Of a stretch of DNA of 64,000 bases, positions 15,351 through 24,690 are shown in pieces. The stretch's first letter is position 1. The number at the start of each line of letters is the position of its first letter. This DNA comes from a virus, in IMG/VR virus record IMGVR_UViG_3300020473_000023, positions 42,285 to 106,284 of that record, one strand, 5' to 3'. The position numbers were made by a program, and so were the translations under genes. The notes beneath the pieces were generated by a model. It was not told where the DNA came from and searched no databases. It saw only the letters and a list, made by a program, of their open reading frames with translations.

Positions 15351-16339
15351 TATTCCTCATCTTTAGATGACTCAATTTTATCTAAGATCTCTTCAACCTT
15401 GGCAACTGCCTCCTTGTCGCTCTCTTCTGCTAGAGCACTCTGAATTTTCTTAAGCTCTTCGCGAGCAGCTGAGGTGTCAACAGGCTCCTCTTCGACAGGC
15501 TCCTCTTCGGGGTCAAAGATATCATCAACACAAAGCTCGCCGCTTATCTGAAATCCTGCAGCTTTTTTGTGACCACCGCCTCCAAAACTCTTTGCAATCT
15601 CAGAAACATCAACTGCATCATGAAAAGCCCTTAGGCTTACCTTGTTGATTCTATCCTCATGATCATAATACCATATAACAGCAAAGTCGCAATCAGGTGC
15701 AAGCCTAGCTCCGATCTCAGACATCCAGTGAGAAGAATTAACTACTATGACCTTCATTCCCTTATATTTTCTTACAACTGCCTTTTCACAAACCTTTTTA
15801 ATGACTGTTTTACTATAAGCAAGTATGTAAGATCCACGCTTAACAGCATCATCAAACACAGAATCATCTTCAAACTTCTCAAACTCTTCAAACTCGAATG
15901 GCACCATGTCAAATGCAGCACTAAACTCTTTTGAATAATCAAGCTCCCACTTCCAAAGATCTCGATCCTGAATATACTTGATAAACTTCGGCGGCTCTTT
16001 TCCTGGGTGAAACCACTCCCATGCAAGCATTGCTCCGGATTTTGTCATATCAAAATGTGTGTTCGATATATCGTGAAGCTCTACCATCGCAGACTTATGG
16101 TGATCAATGACCAGCAATGAGTTTGCTTCATCAATCATCTTCTTTGTCGTGGCATTGTCAAAGGAAAAATCTAAGATTACCACATTTTTTCCTTTGACAT
16201 CTGGTGGAGGTGTGCCATGTTTGCAAGCGTAGTATTCTGTTCTATTTCCTAAAAACTTCCAGGCTGAATAAGCCGCACCGAATCCGTCAGTACAGTTTGC
16301 ATGGTAAATTACACAATTCACACTGCTTGGTTCAATCAT
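15350..16339 (-). CDS. DHH-family phosphoesterase (DHH plus DHHA1 domains)
   Basis: The DHH domain shows D18 (HANCTDGFG), D57 (VILDFSF), the name motif D79-H80-H81 and a further Asp pair near residue 125 (YIQDRDLW). The DHHA1 domain carries the substrate-binding GGGGHKKAAGF. Members are Mn-dependent exonucleases or oligonucleotide/cyclic-dinucleotide phosphodiesterases (RecJ, NrnA, GdpP types). The last ~50 residues are an acidic Glu-rich helical tail unusual for the family. In this phage it could recycle short oligonucleotides or destroy cyclic nucleotide immune signals; the sequence cannot choose between these. Confidence 0.8.
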   Translation of the reverse strand: MIEPSSVNCVIYHANCTDGFGAAYSAWKFLGNRTEYYACKHGTPPPDVKGKNVVILDFSFDNATTKKMIDEANSLLVIDHHKSAMVELHDISNTHFDMTKSGAMLAWEWFHPGKEPPKFIKYIQDRDLWKWELDYSKEFSAAFDMVPFEFEEFEKFEDDSVFDDAVKRGSYILAYSKTVIKKVCEKAVVRKYKGMKVIVVNSSHWMSEIGARLAPDCDFAVIWYYDHEDRINKVSLRAFHDAVDVSEIAKSFGGGGHKKAAGFQISGELCVDDIFDPEEEPVEEEPVDTSAAREELKKIQSALAEESDKEAVAKVEEILDKIESSKDEE

Positions 16340-16374
16340 TTTTTACCCACCTGAAACAATAAGTTCATCAATAT

Positions 16375-16932
16375 CTATTTTGACTGATTCATAAAACTGT
16401 GATGAAACCAGGATCTTGGCTCATAGAGCTCAGAGCCACCGACAGTAATTTCATCAAGACCAGAAAGCTTTCTGTGTGTATAGTACGCATCCTGCCCGGA
16501 AATTGGACACACAGCGGGACAAACCTCAATCTTTGTTGCCCATGGCATCATGTCTCTAATTTCCTCAAAAACATTTCCACTAGCAGAAAGCTGAAGTGAA
16601 GATACTACAACAGTCTTTCCCTCTCTAAAGAGGGAGAGAAGTGCTGATGCAGAACCATCTATCATAAAAGCCTCATCTACGGCAATAACATGAATATTTT
16701 CTTTATCCTGTAGATATTTTAATATATCTTCACCAGTTTTTACACATGTGGCTGAAATCTTTCCCCCTGAATGTGTACAGATCTCACCTAAAGAATACCT
16801 GTCGTCCATTGCAGGCTTAAAGCAGACAATATTTCTATTTTGATATCTAAATCGATCTAGAGTTGCCATAAGCCTGGTCGTCTTAGATCCAAACATGGGA
16901 CCAGTAAAAATTATAAATTCAGGAATTCTCAA
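16375..16932 (-). CDS. tdk: Thymidine kinase (type II)
   Basis: The P-loop G11-P-M-F-G-S-K-T near the N-terminus, the Walker B-like DEAFMID, and the lasso/zinc region (CPAVCPISGQDAYYTHRK) identify a type II thymidine kinase that phosphorylates thymidine to dTMP. Length (185 aa) is normal. Start is a TTG with GGAGG upstream at 6-7 bases; it overlaps the end of the cupin gene by 14 bases. Together with ThyX and the TMPK-like protein it supplies dTMP/dTTP. Only some of the usual zinc Cys residues are visible, so metal binding may be altered. Confidence 0.9.
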   Translation of the reverse strand: MRIPEFIIFTGPMFGSKTTRLMATLDRFRYQNRNIVCFKPAMDDRYSLGEICTHSGGKISATCVKTGEDILKYLQDKENIHVIAVDEAFMIDGSASALLSLFREGKTVVVSSLQLSASGNVFEEIRDMMPWATKIEVCPAVCPISGQDAYYTHRKLSGLDEITVGGSELYEPRSWFHHSFMNQSK

Positions 16933-17350
16933 CTATAACCTCCGCAAGGTGTGCAAATGACTTATCCTCTCTTCCATAGTCGTCAATAATTCTAATTACA
17001 CTATGATTTCTAGTGTCCCCTATTTCAAATATTATTGAATCTACTTCGGCTGTTATTCTATATGGACACTCAGATTGAATATTTAAGCACTCACCTTGAG
17101 ACAGCGTCATCTTTCTCATTGGATGATTTGAAGGGTCTTCAAAAAATCCCTGATCTGCACAGTCAACAGAAACTCTCCCTTGAACGACAAATAAAGTTTC
17201 TGTCTTAACTTTATTCATTTTAAAACTTAGCCTCTTTCCAGCTTCAATGGTTAGAATTTTTCCATAAGCATTTGGTGCTGTCCATGAAACCTCTGTGCCC
17301 CACGGCTTTACGTGATTGTTGGAGACACCTCCCCATATTGCCTTACTCAT
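16919..17350 (-). CDS. Cupin, mannose-6-phosphate isomerase-like
   Basis: The ATG at 17350 (MSKAIWGG) is taken as start; the frame is open upstream but that part overlaps the epimerase gene. The VKPWGTEVSW opening, GKILTIEAGKRLSFK, TETLFVVQGRVSV and a later strand pair are typical of the cupin barrel of type II phosphomannose isomerases and related sugar enzymes. Only part of the metal-binding His/Glu set is evident (T-E-T-L in place of H-x-H), so it may bind sugar without isomerase activity. It is coupled to the sugar epimerase upstream, suggesting nucleotide-sugar or glycan work. Confidence 0.65.
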   Translation of the reverse strand: MSKAIWGGVSNNHVKPWGTEVSWTAPNAYGKILTIEAGKRLSFKMNKVKTETLFVVQGRVSVDCADQGFFEDPSNHPMRKMTLSQGECLNIQSECPYRITAEVDSIIFEIGDTRNHSVIRIIDDYGREDKSFAHLAEVIVENS

Positions 17351-18347
17351 CTTTAAGACCCCACCACTCAACTGTTCTTTCTAGTCCCTCCCAAATTCTC
17401 ACAACAGGCTCATACCCAAAATCTTCTCTAGCATTTGTAATATCTGCCTGAGTGTGCATAACGTCACCCGGCCTCCACGGTGCGTCAGTCACCTCTATAT
17501 TAGGAAATTTATCTCTGAAGAAATCTAAGATTTGATTGTTTGTTGTTCTATCTCCGCAGGCAATATTATAATACTGTCCCTCAAAATCATCATCTCGACT
17601 TGCTACTAAAATATTAGCCTGAACAACGTTGTCAATATAGCAAAGGTCCCTTGACTGTGTTCCATCTCCATCACTCCTTAGGGGAAGGCCTCTAAGGACA
17701 GCATTGCACCATGCAGAAACAGCTGTTGAATACGGAGAATCTCCATACTGCCCTGGGCCAAATACATTAAAATATCTTAGGCACACAATATCAATATTAT
17801 AAAGATTGCAAAAAACATTTGCGAGGTCTTCAATTGAAGATTTCTGCCAAGCATATGGAGATTTGGGGTCCTTTGGGTGATCTTCTGAAGTAGGCATTAA
17901 ATCTGCCCCTCCGTAAACAGAAGAGGATGATGCCCAGACAATTCTTCTAACGTTTCCAACACATGCTTCAAATAACCTGACAGTAGATCCAATATTTGTA
18001 TTTGTTGTTATAGAGGGATTTTCAACAGAAAACAAGACTCTGGGTATTGCTGCCTGATGAAATACAACATCATATTTTCTCTGAGATATTTGATAAATTA
18101 TTCCATCGGCAGCGAAGTCATCCTGAATAACCACAACAGTTTCCTGACCCCTTCCTGACTGTTTGTTAAATTCCGGGAGAAACTCTGAACTCGGAATTAC
18201 TCTAAAGCTTAGCCCTTCTAAAAGCTCTAGATGGCCGTTTGACATATCGTCTACGATGTCAACTGTCCAGCCTTGACTGACAAGCTCTTTTGTTAGATTT
18301 GATCCGATGAATCCACATCCGCCTGTAACTAGTGCTCTTTTTTCCAT
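17343..18347 (-). CDS. NAD-dependent sugar epimerase/dehydratase (extended SDR)
   Basis: The start MEKRALVTGG at 18347 is preferred because GAGGT lies 8 bases upstream. The Rossmann motif TGGCGFIG follows at once, with the D-D pair after strand two (VDIVDDMSNG), the HQAAIPRV segment, SSSSVYGG and the catalytic Y-A-W-Q-K. This is an extended short-chain dehydrogenase, most like UDP-glucose/UDP-glucuronate 4-epimerases or dTDP-sugar enzymes. Length (334 aa) is normal. With the cupin and sulfotransferase nearby it suggests the phage modifies a glycan, its own or the host's. Confidence 0.85.
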   Translation of the reverse strand: MEKRALVTGGCGFIGSNLTKELVSQGWTVDIVDDMSNGHLELLEGLSFRVIPSSEFLPEFNKQSGRGQETVVVIQDDFAADGIIYQISQRKYDVVFHQAAIPRVLFSVENPSITTNTNIGSTVRLFEACVGNVRRIVWASSSSVYGGADLMPTSEDHPKDPKSPYAWQKSSIEDLANVFCNLYNIDIVCLRYFNVFGPGQYGDSPYSTAVSAWCNAVLRGLPLRSDGDGTQSRDLCYIDNVVQANILVASRDDDFEGQYYNIACGDRTTNNQILDFFRDKFPNIEVTDAPWRPGDVMHTQADITNAREDFGYEPVVRIWEGLERTVEWWGLKDE

Positions 18348-18366
18348 ATTTCTACCTCGGTATATC

Positions 18367-19275
18367 TTACTCAAGAATGTGTGCAGAGTTTAAAGTGAAA
18401 TGCATTCTACAAAAATTACATCCTTCACCAAGCAGGCTCCAGCATTCTGAAGCTATAAAGTATAGAAACTTTAAATCGTGCTGAAACTTGTTATTAATAT
18501 CTGTTGATCTACAGACAAATCTGATATCTAGGACTCCGCCTCTGTTGAGAATGTGAATCATTGAGATGCAGGTATCTTCTGTGAACACGTACCTTCTAGA
18601 GCCTATACCTTCTTTTCTTTCATACGGATTATTTCCTGCTTGCTCATCATCTATTTTATTCATCAGTGTGTTGTAGATGTGACAATAGTATTCTTTCTCT
18701 GACTCCTCACTCATAGAAGATATATCTGACTCTTTAAATTCACCATCGTCATGAAGTGTAAAGGTTAGTTGATTGCACTCCTTGTTTGGAAAGTGTTTGA
18801 CAAAATTCCCAATCTGGCCGTAGATCTCTTTTAAGCTTAGATTCTTTTCAATGCAATTATGATAGTCAACAACCATGCTTGCAAGACGCCCTGATGCTCC
18901 ATTCATAATGCCATAGACGTTTGAGAGTGCAGGCCATCTGGCAAACTCTTTGTAAAAGTAATCATACGAATCCTTAAGAGATTCAATTGTGTGAATTTCA
19001 TCTCCCCGGTGATTGTACCTTTCTCTAAGGACCTCAAATGTAGGCATCATAAAAACATATCTGTTGTTAAGATTGCTAACCTCTTCATAGAATTCTCTAG
19101 TTGCTTGATCGACATCTCTGTTATACATCTTAGAAAATACCATTCTTGATAGCTTCGACCTATCCATTAGATGCCATCGGTAGTCAGTCTTTTTGTGAAT
19201 GTCACTAATAAGTGTTGTCTTTCCAGAAAGGTCTGGCCCTTCAATGGAGATCATATTGATTGGAAAAGTTAGCAT
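18367..19275 (-). CDS. Fusion: thymidylate kinase-like domain plus thymidylate synthase-like domain
   Basis: The N-terminal ~150 residues begin with a P-loop (EGPDLSGKTTL, 12-22) as in dTMP and other deoxynucleotide kinases, followed by a DRSKLSR segment. The C-terminal ~135 residues (from about 166) resemble the second half of thymidylate synthase: RSTDINNKFQHDLKFLYFIA parallels the nucleotide-binding RSxD...N segment, and the ending FTLNSAHI parallels the conserved GDAHIY end. No Cys in a PCH context is found, so the synthase part is probably not catalytic. True thymidylate synthesis would be done by the ThyX encoded at 24691-25680. The fused domain may bind dUMP/dTMP or act as scaffold. 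GAGGTAGGATA precedes the ATG. Confidence 0.65.
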   Translation of the reverse strand: MLTFPINMISIEGPDLSGKTTLISDIHKKTDYRWHLMDRSKLSRMVFSKMYNRDVDQATREFYEEVSNLNNRYVFMMPTFEVLRERYNHRGDEIHTIESLKDSYDYFYKEFARWPALSNVYGIMNGASGRLASMVVDYHNCIEKNLSLKEIYGQIGNFVKHFPNKECNQLTFTLHDDGEFKESDISSMSEESEKEYYCHIYNTLMNKIDDEQAGNNPYERKEGIGSRRYVFTEDTCISMIHILNRGGVLDIRFVCRSTDINNKFQHDLKFLYFIASECWSLLGEGCNFCRMHFTLNSAHILE

Positions 19276-19284
19276 TATCCTACC

Positions 19285-22200
19285 TCACACATTAATCTTT
19301 CTCATCTTGTAGGAAGATGTACTACATCCCCAAGATTCAGTTGATGCAACTTCAGCAATCCATATTGTATATGGATCAGGAACTTCTTTAAACTTTGTCC
19401 AGACTCTAAGCCAGCAGCTTTCAGAATTGTTATCGCAAACTCTCATTCTATAGAATATCTTTCCATTCTTGGTCTTCTTCTCAATAATTTCCTGAATGCA
19501 GAACCAGACTACATCTTTTGTCTTTCCAGAGAGTGCAGTAATCGGCTTAAGTTCAGACTTCTTAATCTTTTCCATTATCTTGGGAGGAAAGACAAGCGTC
19601 TCGTCAGCTCCTGACATTAAGTCAACACTGAACCCGATCTTTAGGGTTCGAGACCAGTCAGCAGACCCGTAGTTGTCAACAATAAGCTTAGGAACAAATT
19701 CCTCAACAGTTGCCTGTGTCTTGAGGAGGCGCTTATGTGCAGTCTTTGTCATCCCATACCTACCTTTCTTCAATTGATCATAGTTTCCAACAATTATATC
19801 ATGAAGCTGTCTGTGATTTTGAATTTCTCCTTGGGATATTTCTGCTATACTTCCAAACGCCTCTACCTTACAAAGAGAATCAAAGGCTGTTTTATTTAGC
19901 TTGGAAGGCTTCCACTTCCCATCTTCTGTAAATAAAATATCATCAAGGGTGCTATATGGTCTATTTTCCATAATCTCAGTAACAGCAGATCCTCCAACAC
20001 CTTTGATAGCAGTAAGCGGTGGTACGAACCCTTGCCTTTCTTCACTATACACCCAGACGTCTGAAGAAGCATTGATATCGGGTTGAAGGATTTTATATCC
20101 TAGTGACTTGATCTCTGCTATGATCTTTGCAAACTTTGGAGATCCGTTCCACGTCTGAAGGCATGTAGCGAGCCATTCCTTTTCATGGTATGTGTGTAAC
20201 CATGCAGAATAATATGAATCAACAGCGTAGGCGACCGCATGTGACTTATTGAAGCCATAGGCAGAGAACGCCTCAATTGTCTCGTAGAGCTTGGTTGCTT
20301 TGTCTTCTGCCATGCCAGATAGTTTAACGGCACCTCCAATAAACTTCTCTCTAAGGTCAGCCCTCTCTTTTGCCTTTTTGTCATTCATGTCAAGAGACTT
20401 CTTGACAAGAGTCTTTCTCATCTTATCTGAAGCGCCTTTGTCGAATCCGCACAGCTTTTGTGCAATAAGCATGAACTGCTCCTGAAAGACGACGAATCCA
20501 CGGCTTTCGCTTAGGAGATCTTCAAGGACAGGGTGGTCGTATGTAATGCTTTCAATGTTTTCACCGGCCCGAACATATTTCCTATGAACGTTAGCTGCAA
20601 GGGGTCCTGGTCGATAGATTGCTGTAATGGTTGCAAGGTCTTCAATAGATCTAGGCTTGGCAGCCACACAGAAGTTTCTAGCACCTGTATTTGTGAACTG
20701 AAATACTTGGACGAATCTCCCATCGTGATAAACGTATTCCCAAACCTTTTGATCATCCATCTTGTGAAATCTACTATTTAGATTTGCATCAAAGAATTCA
20801 TTAATATCGTCAAACGTAGGATTTTCTACGCCTTGGTTTCTTAGGATGAGTCTGATAGAATCTTCCACCATTTTAAGAGTTGCTAGCCCAAGAAAGTCAA
20901 ATTTAAGAAATCCATTCTCTTCAAGGTGCCTCCAGTTCATTCCTTCTGACCACGGTGTTTGAAGCTCACCCCTAACTTTAATGACAGGCATACTGCTCTC
21001 AAGATCTGGGCAGACTAATACACCGCCAGCATGGCGACCGATCGATCTAGGCTCCATAAAGAGAGATTGAACGTGCTCTGCAATCTTAGGGTTATCGTTC
21101 ATAAATTCCCGATAGGGTTCGCTGTATTTCATGCAGTCCTCATGAGAAAGAACATATGTTGACTTTTCCTCATGATCACCCATGGCTCTTGGCATTACCT
21201 CTCTTTCCAGCGGACCTGTTAGAGCGTTTATCTTATCAAAAGGAATTCCATAAAACTTAGAAACGTCCTTAACAAGTGACCTTAACTTTAAAGTGTTAAA
21301 GTTGGAGACAGGTATGACAGAGTCTTCGCCAAAGAGCTCTCGAGAGACATCGATGAGTACATCTCTATCACCTACGTCAGAATCAATATCAGGCCAAGAA
21401 GCCTTGTGAATGCCAAGAAATCTCTCGAACAGAAGCCCATATTGAATAGGGTCAATGTGGGTAATCCCAAGGACATAGTTTACTAAGCTTCCGCCACCAG
21501 AACCTCGACCCGGACCGAGTAGAGTTCTATGCTGAGACTTCTCAAACACCTTAGTTAGAGTCAAGAAGTAATTTTCAAAGCCTAGCTGCTTAATAACAGA
21601 CATTTCCTCCCTAATCCGATTGACGTACTCGAGATTGTCATGAAGCCCTTCTTTGATCATTCCCTGCTTTACCTGTTCAACAAGCTGAGTAAACGCAGGC
21701 TTCTCAGGTGTTCCGAAGTTTGGAAGCTTTGCTGATCCGTCAAACCAGACTTCTTCGCAGAGGTCCCAGGCAATTCCATGAGATCTCTCAATTGCTTCTC
21801 GAACAGCTGTCTCACTTCCCTTATAGAAATCATATTTATCATAGCTCTTTCCAAATTCATCCCACATCTGCTGTGCATTCTTAGGATAGAGCTCACACTT
21901 TAAATCCTCCTTCTGGGGAAGTTTAGGCATTTCATCGCCTCTTGCACCCATTCTTCCAAGCATCTTATACATCTCTCTTGCCTCCCACATGTCTGGATTG
22001 CAATAGTGAGAATCAGCTGTGGCAAGAAGTGGGACTCCTGTCTTTTCAGAAAGCTTGATCAAGCACCTATTGGCAAGGTTTTGTGCAACAAGATCATTAA
22101 ACTGTATTTCAAGAAAAAAGTTTTCTTCGCCTACGGCATCTACAAATCTGTCTGTCATATTCTCAAGCTTTCTCATGATCTGATTAAGGACAACAGGATC

Positions 22201-22869
22201 GTCTACAAGATCGGGTGTCAGCTCATCAAACCTCTTTCCTTCAAAGTGCTGAAAGATATGGCCCGAAGGACGCCCACCAACACACGCTGTGGACACAGCA
22301 AGCCCTTCAGAGTGTTCCTTAAGCATCTTGTAGTCAATACGGGGAAACCTATAGAACCCCTCCTTGTATGATCTCTTGACCAATCTAAAGAGGTTCTGCA
22401 ACCCTTTGTAATTCTTAGCGAGAACTACAAGATGGTACCGCTTTTTCCAGGAGGGATAGGTTCCCCTCTCTGCCTTGGATTCATCTTCGTTTTCAATAAC
22501 CAAGCCATCGTTCTCATCCCCCTCAGAAACCTCACTCTTTGACTTCTTCTGAAGTTCTTTCTCAAGCCTGACCTGCTCTCTATATTGATTATAGTCTGTT
22601 TGCCATTCGTCTAAGTCATCTACAAAGTAGCACTCACAGCCATAGATGTGTCGATATCCCACCCCTTTGTTCTTTAGCTTTTTAGCATAGTTGTGAGCAT
22701 GAGCAGCAGAGTTCATGTGCCCATGATTTGTTAATGCAAAAGCATCCATTCCATTTTCAAGAACAAAGTCAATATGCTCGTTAGGGTATCCAAGGCCATC
22801 ATATACAGAGCTTCCATCGTGAGCATGAAGACCTACAAATCTTTTAGGTATGGTAAAATTATTAAACAC
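19285..22869 (-). CDS. dnaE: DNA polymerase III alpha subunit (DnaE-type replicase)
   Basis: An N-terminal PHP domain (residues 12-290; LHAHDGSSVYDGL, TNHGH, TADSHY) is followed by the family C palm: GPGRGSGGGSLV (452-463) and P493-D-I-D-S-D498 with the catalytic acids, then LKFDFLGLATL holding the third. A helix-hairpin-helix (IKGVGGSAV) and a C-terminal OB-like region follow. At 1194 aa it is full length. A charged insertion sits in the PHP domain at about 100-140. The PHP His/Asp residues look intact, so it may proofread itself. Start is GTG with AGGAGG 9 bases upstream. Family C replicases are uncommon in phages; here it sits beside a T4-like helicase, recombinase and SSB set. Confidence 0.92.
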   Translation of the reverse strand: MFNNFTIPKRFVGLHAHDGSSVYDGLGYPNEHIDFVLENGMDAFALTNHGHMNSAAHAHNYAKKLKNKGVGYRHIYGCECYFVDDLDEWQTDYNQYREQVRLEKELQKKSKSEVSEGDENDGLVIENEDESKAERGTYPSWKKRYHLVVLAKNYKGLQNLFRLVKRSYKEGFYRFPRIDYKMLKEHSEGLAVSTACVGGRPSGHIFQHFEGKRFDELTPDLVDDPVVLNQIMRKLENMTDRFVDAVGEENFFLEIQFNDLVAQNLANRCLIKLSEKTGVPLLATADSHYCNPDMWEAREMYKMLGRMGARGDEMPKLPQKEDLKCELYPKNAQQMWDEFGKSYDKYDFYKGSETAVREAIERSHGIAWDLCEEVWFDGSAKLPNFGTPEKPAFTQLVEQVKQGMIKEGLHDNLEYVNRIREEMSVIKQLGFENYFLTLTKVFEKSQHRTLLGPGRGSGGGSLVNYVLGITHIDPIQYGLLFERFLGIHKASWPDIDSDVGDRDVLIDVSRELFGEDSVIPVSNFNTLKLRSLVKDVSKFYGIPFDKINALTGPLEREVMPRAMGDHEEKSTYVLSHEDCMKYSEPYREFMNDNPKIAEHVQSLFMEPRSIGRHAGGVLVCPDLESSMPVIKVRGELQTPWSEGMNWRHLEENGFLKFDFLGLATLKMVEDSIRLILRNQGVENPTFDDINEFFDANLNSRFHKMDDQKVWEYVYHDGRFVQVFQFTNTGARNFCVAAKPRSIEDLATITAIYRPGPLAANVHRKYVRAGENIESITYDHPVLEDLLSESRGFVVFQEQFMLIAQKLCGFDKGASDKMRKTLVKKSLDMNDKKAKERADLREKFIGGAVKLSGMAEDKATKLYETIEAFSAYGFNKSHAVAYAVDSYYSAWLHTYHEKEWLATCLQTWNGSPKFAKIIAEIKSLGYKILQPDINASSDVWVYSEERQGFVPPLTAIKGVGGSAVTEIMENRPYSTLDDILFTEDGKWKPSKLNKTAFDSLCKVEAFGSIAEISQGEIQNHRQLHDIIVGNYDQLKKGRYGMTKTAHKRLLKTQATVEEFVPKLIVDNYGSADWSRTLKIGFSVDLMSGADETLVFPPKIMEKIKKSELKPITALSGKTKDVVWFCIQEIIEKKTKNGKIFYRMRVCDNNSESCWLRVWTKFKEVPDPYTIWIAEVASTESWGCSTSSYKMRKINV

Positions 22870-22931
22870 TACTACTTGCCTCCTATGTTTAATTGTAAAT
22901 CAAATAGGGAAAATTTACATGAAAATAGAGA

Positions 22932-24002
22932 TCAATCTATAAATTTTCTTCTCAGCCTGAGGGACTCTAGCTTTTCAATAAGCTCTTTCTCTTCTGGGGA
23001 AGCGTCTGTCGGGATGCTTACAGTAACATGAACATTGTGAAATCCACGAATCTGAGCATTGATATCAACAGGAAGCCCTTCATTTGAAATTTGAATAATA
23101 TCACCTGGCTGAATTCCCGGTCTAATTTCTACAGAAAGAGTCTTATCTATTCCCCCTATATTAACCTTTGACCCAAGAACAGCTTCACTATAGGATATAG
23201 ATACGTGACTATGAATATCACTACCATCCCTATAGAGCTTCTGGTGATCTTTGACTACAATCTCTAAGAAAGCATCTCCGGCAATGTCCGCTGTGGCTTC
23301 TTTGTTTCCCATGCCCGAAAGCTTAAGAACATTTCCAGAATGGATTCCACTGGGTATCGAGACATTAATTTCCTTTTTCTTTCGTACAGACCCAGAACCG
23401 TGACAGCTAGAGCATGGGTTGGATATTGTAAATCCGTATCCTGAGCAGCTTCCACAAGAAGTTGCAAATGTTACAAACCCCCCGACACTTTGCTGAACCC
23501 TTCCTGTTCCGGCGCATGTCTTGCACCTAGACCTATCTGACTTATCTAAATAGCCATGCCCTGAACACGGTTCACATAGAACTATTTGATTGATATGAAT
23601 AGTCTTACTGCAACCTGTTAGGACTTCTTCAAGGTCTATTTCAATCGTATTCTTAGTGTCTGATCCCTTTCTCTTAACATCACGCTGTCTTCTTCCACCA
23701 AAAAAGTGATCAAATCCTGAGAACATATTTTCAAAATGTCCGAATATATCTCTTGGATCGAACTGAGAAGAGAAGCTAGAAGAGACACCCTCGTGTCCAA
23801 ATCTATCATAATTTACACGCTTTTCAGGATCAGAAAGCACTGAATAAGCCTCGGCTGCTTCTTTAAATTTTAGCTCAGCATCCGGATCATCTGGATTCTT
23901 ATCAGGATGATATTTCATAGCCTGCTTTCGATAAGCTTTCTTTATATCACCCTCAGAAGAGTCTTTTTTAACTCCTAGTATTTCATAATAGTCTCTTTTC
24001 AA
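22932..24002 (-). CDS. dnaJ: DnaJ (Hsp40) co-chaperone, full length
   Basis: The J-domain (1-70) contains the HPD motif at H32-P33-D34. A Gly/Phe-rich linker follows, then four CxxCxGxG zinc modules (starting at C143, C160, C183, C197), then the two C-terminal beta domains. All parts of a type I (class A) DnaJ are present in 356 aa, close to the bacterial length. It would stimulate host DnaK ATPase and deliver substrates to it. No DnaK or GrpE gene is seen in the window. It lies just downstream of the 107-bp region containing a small partner gene and just upstream of dnaE. Confidence 0.92.
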   Translation of the reverse strand: MKRDYYEILGVKKDSSEGDIKKAYRKQAMKYHPDKNPDDPDAELKFKEAAEAYSVLSDPEKRVNYDRFGHEGVSSSFSSQFDPRDIFGHFENMFSGFDHFFGGRRQRDVKRKGSDTKNTIEIDLEEVLTGCSKTIHINQIVLCEPCSGHGYLDKSDRSRCKTCAGTGRVQQSVGGFVTFATSCGSCSGYGFTISNPCSSCHGSGSVRKKKEINVSIPSGIHSGNVLKLSGMGNKEATADIAGDAFLEIVVKDHQKLYRDGSDIHSHVSISYSEAVLGSKVNIGGIDKTLSVEIRPGIQPGDIIQISNEGLPVDINAQIRGFHNVHVTVSIPTDASPEEKELIEKLESLRLRRKFID

Positions 24003-24256
24003 ATATCTTTCTCGTAATAGTTTCTAGTTACAATCATTTCAGATTTCTCACCGTCTACAGAGTATTTAATCTCCATTTCCCAAGAAGGCTCTTTGACATT
24101 GTTTAAGAATCTTTCCTGAATATAGAATAGCTCGTCTCTTCGCTTAACTTTTTCTACTTCTTCTTTTGCAGACTCCCAAGAAGAGAAAATTCCAACCAAG
24201 GAAGTTGAAATATTTCTACATCGGATAAGGGCATATACTTTATTCAATACTTCCAT
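23999..24256 (-). CDS. Small hypothetical protein (85 aa)
   Basis: The start [12 protein letters not shown] at 24256 is preferred to the one at 24322, since the upstream 22 residues lie inside the deoxyribosyltransferase gene and read like shadow sequence. The product looks like a compact alpha/beta domain: strand VYALIRC, helix [15 protein letters not shown], then strands EMEIKYSV and EMIVTRNYY. Its stop overlaps the dnaJ start by 4 bases. No motif recognised. Confidence 0.55.
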   Translation of the reverse strand: MEVLNKVYALIRCRNISTSLVGIFSSWESAKEEVEKVKRRDELFYIQERFLNNVKEPSWEMEIKYSVDGEKSEMIVTRNYYEKDI

Positions 24257-24680
24257 AGTAAGGCTCATGAAGAAGCATGCTGAGATCTGAGCATCGAGAA
24301 AGATAATCATCAAGCTCATCAAACGAGGTGCAGACCTTGGCCCCCGATTGTGCTAGCATTAGATTAAATGTAGCTCCTTCTGGAAGCCCTGCACAAAAAT
24401 AAACTATAGGTGTATCAGATTGAAAGGCAACGCCTGCTTCAAAAATACTTCCCATATCTTTATCGCGAGTATTGCAAATTACAAAGTCATTTCCAAGAAT
24501 GTGTTCAACATTTCCCTCAAACGTCTCTCTTTGTGTCTTAAGATCAGCTGTTGGCGGACATACAAAGAAGTCTTTTGGTGAAAAATAGTCAAATCCATTT
24601 TTTGTAAGAAGTGATTTAATAGTTTCAACCTCCTCAAAGGCAGTCGGTGTAAACCAAGAGCTTGCAATATACGCTTTCAT
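24240..24680 (-). CDS. Nucleoside 2-deoxyribosyltransferase-like protein
   Basis: The N-terminal strand YIASSWF, the D-M-G-S-I-F-E-A-G-V-A motif holding the likely nucleophile Glu, and the following PIVYFCAG strand match the nucleoside 2-deoxyribosyltransferase family. These enzymes move deoxyribose between bases, or hydrolyse nucleoside monophosphates (the DNPH1/RCL type). Length (146 aa) is normal. In a gene block full of dUMP/dTMP enzymes it could clean up unusual nucleotides or scavenge deoxyribose. TAGGAG precedes the ATG. Confidence 0.75.
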   Translation of the reverse strand: MKAYIASSWFTPTAFEEVETIKSLLTKNGFDYFSPKDFFVCPPTADLKTQRETFEGNVEHILGNDFVICNTRDKDMGSIFEAGVAFQSDTPIVYFCAGLPEGATFNLMLAQSGAKVCTSFDELDDYLSRCSDLSMLLHEPYYGSIE

Positions 24681-24690
24681 TAACTTTCTC

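Noticed and set aside
22870-22931. Possible promoter upstream of dnaE
   Set aside because: TTGAT-like boxes exist but without a good -10 at 16-18 bases.
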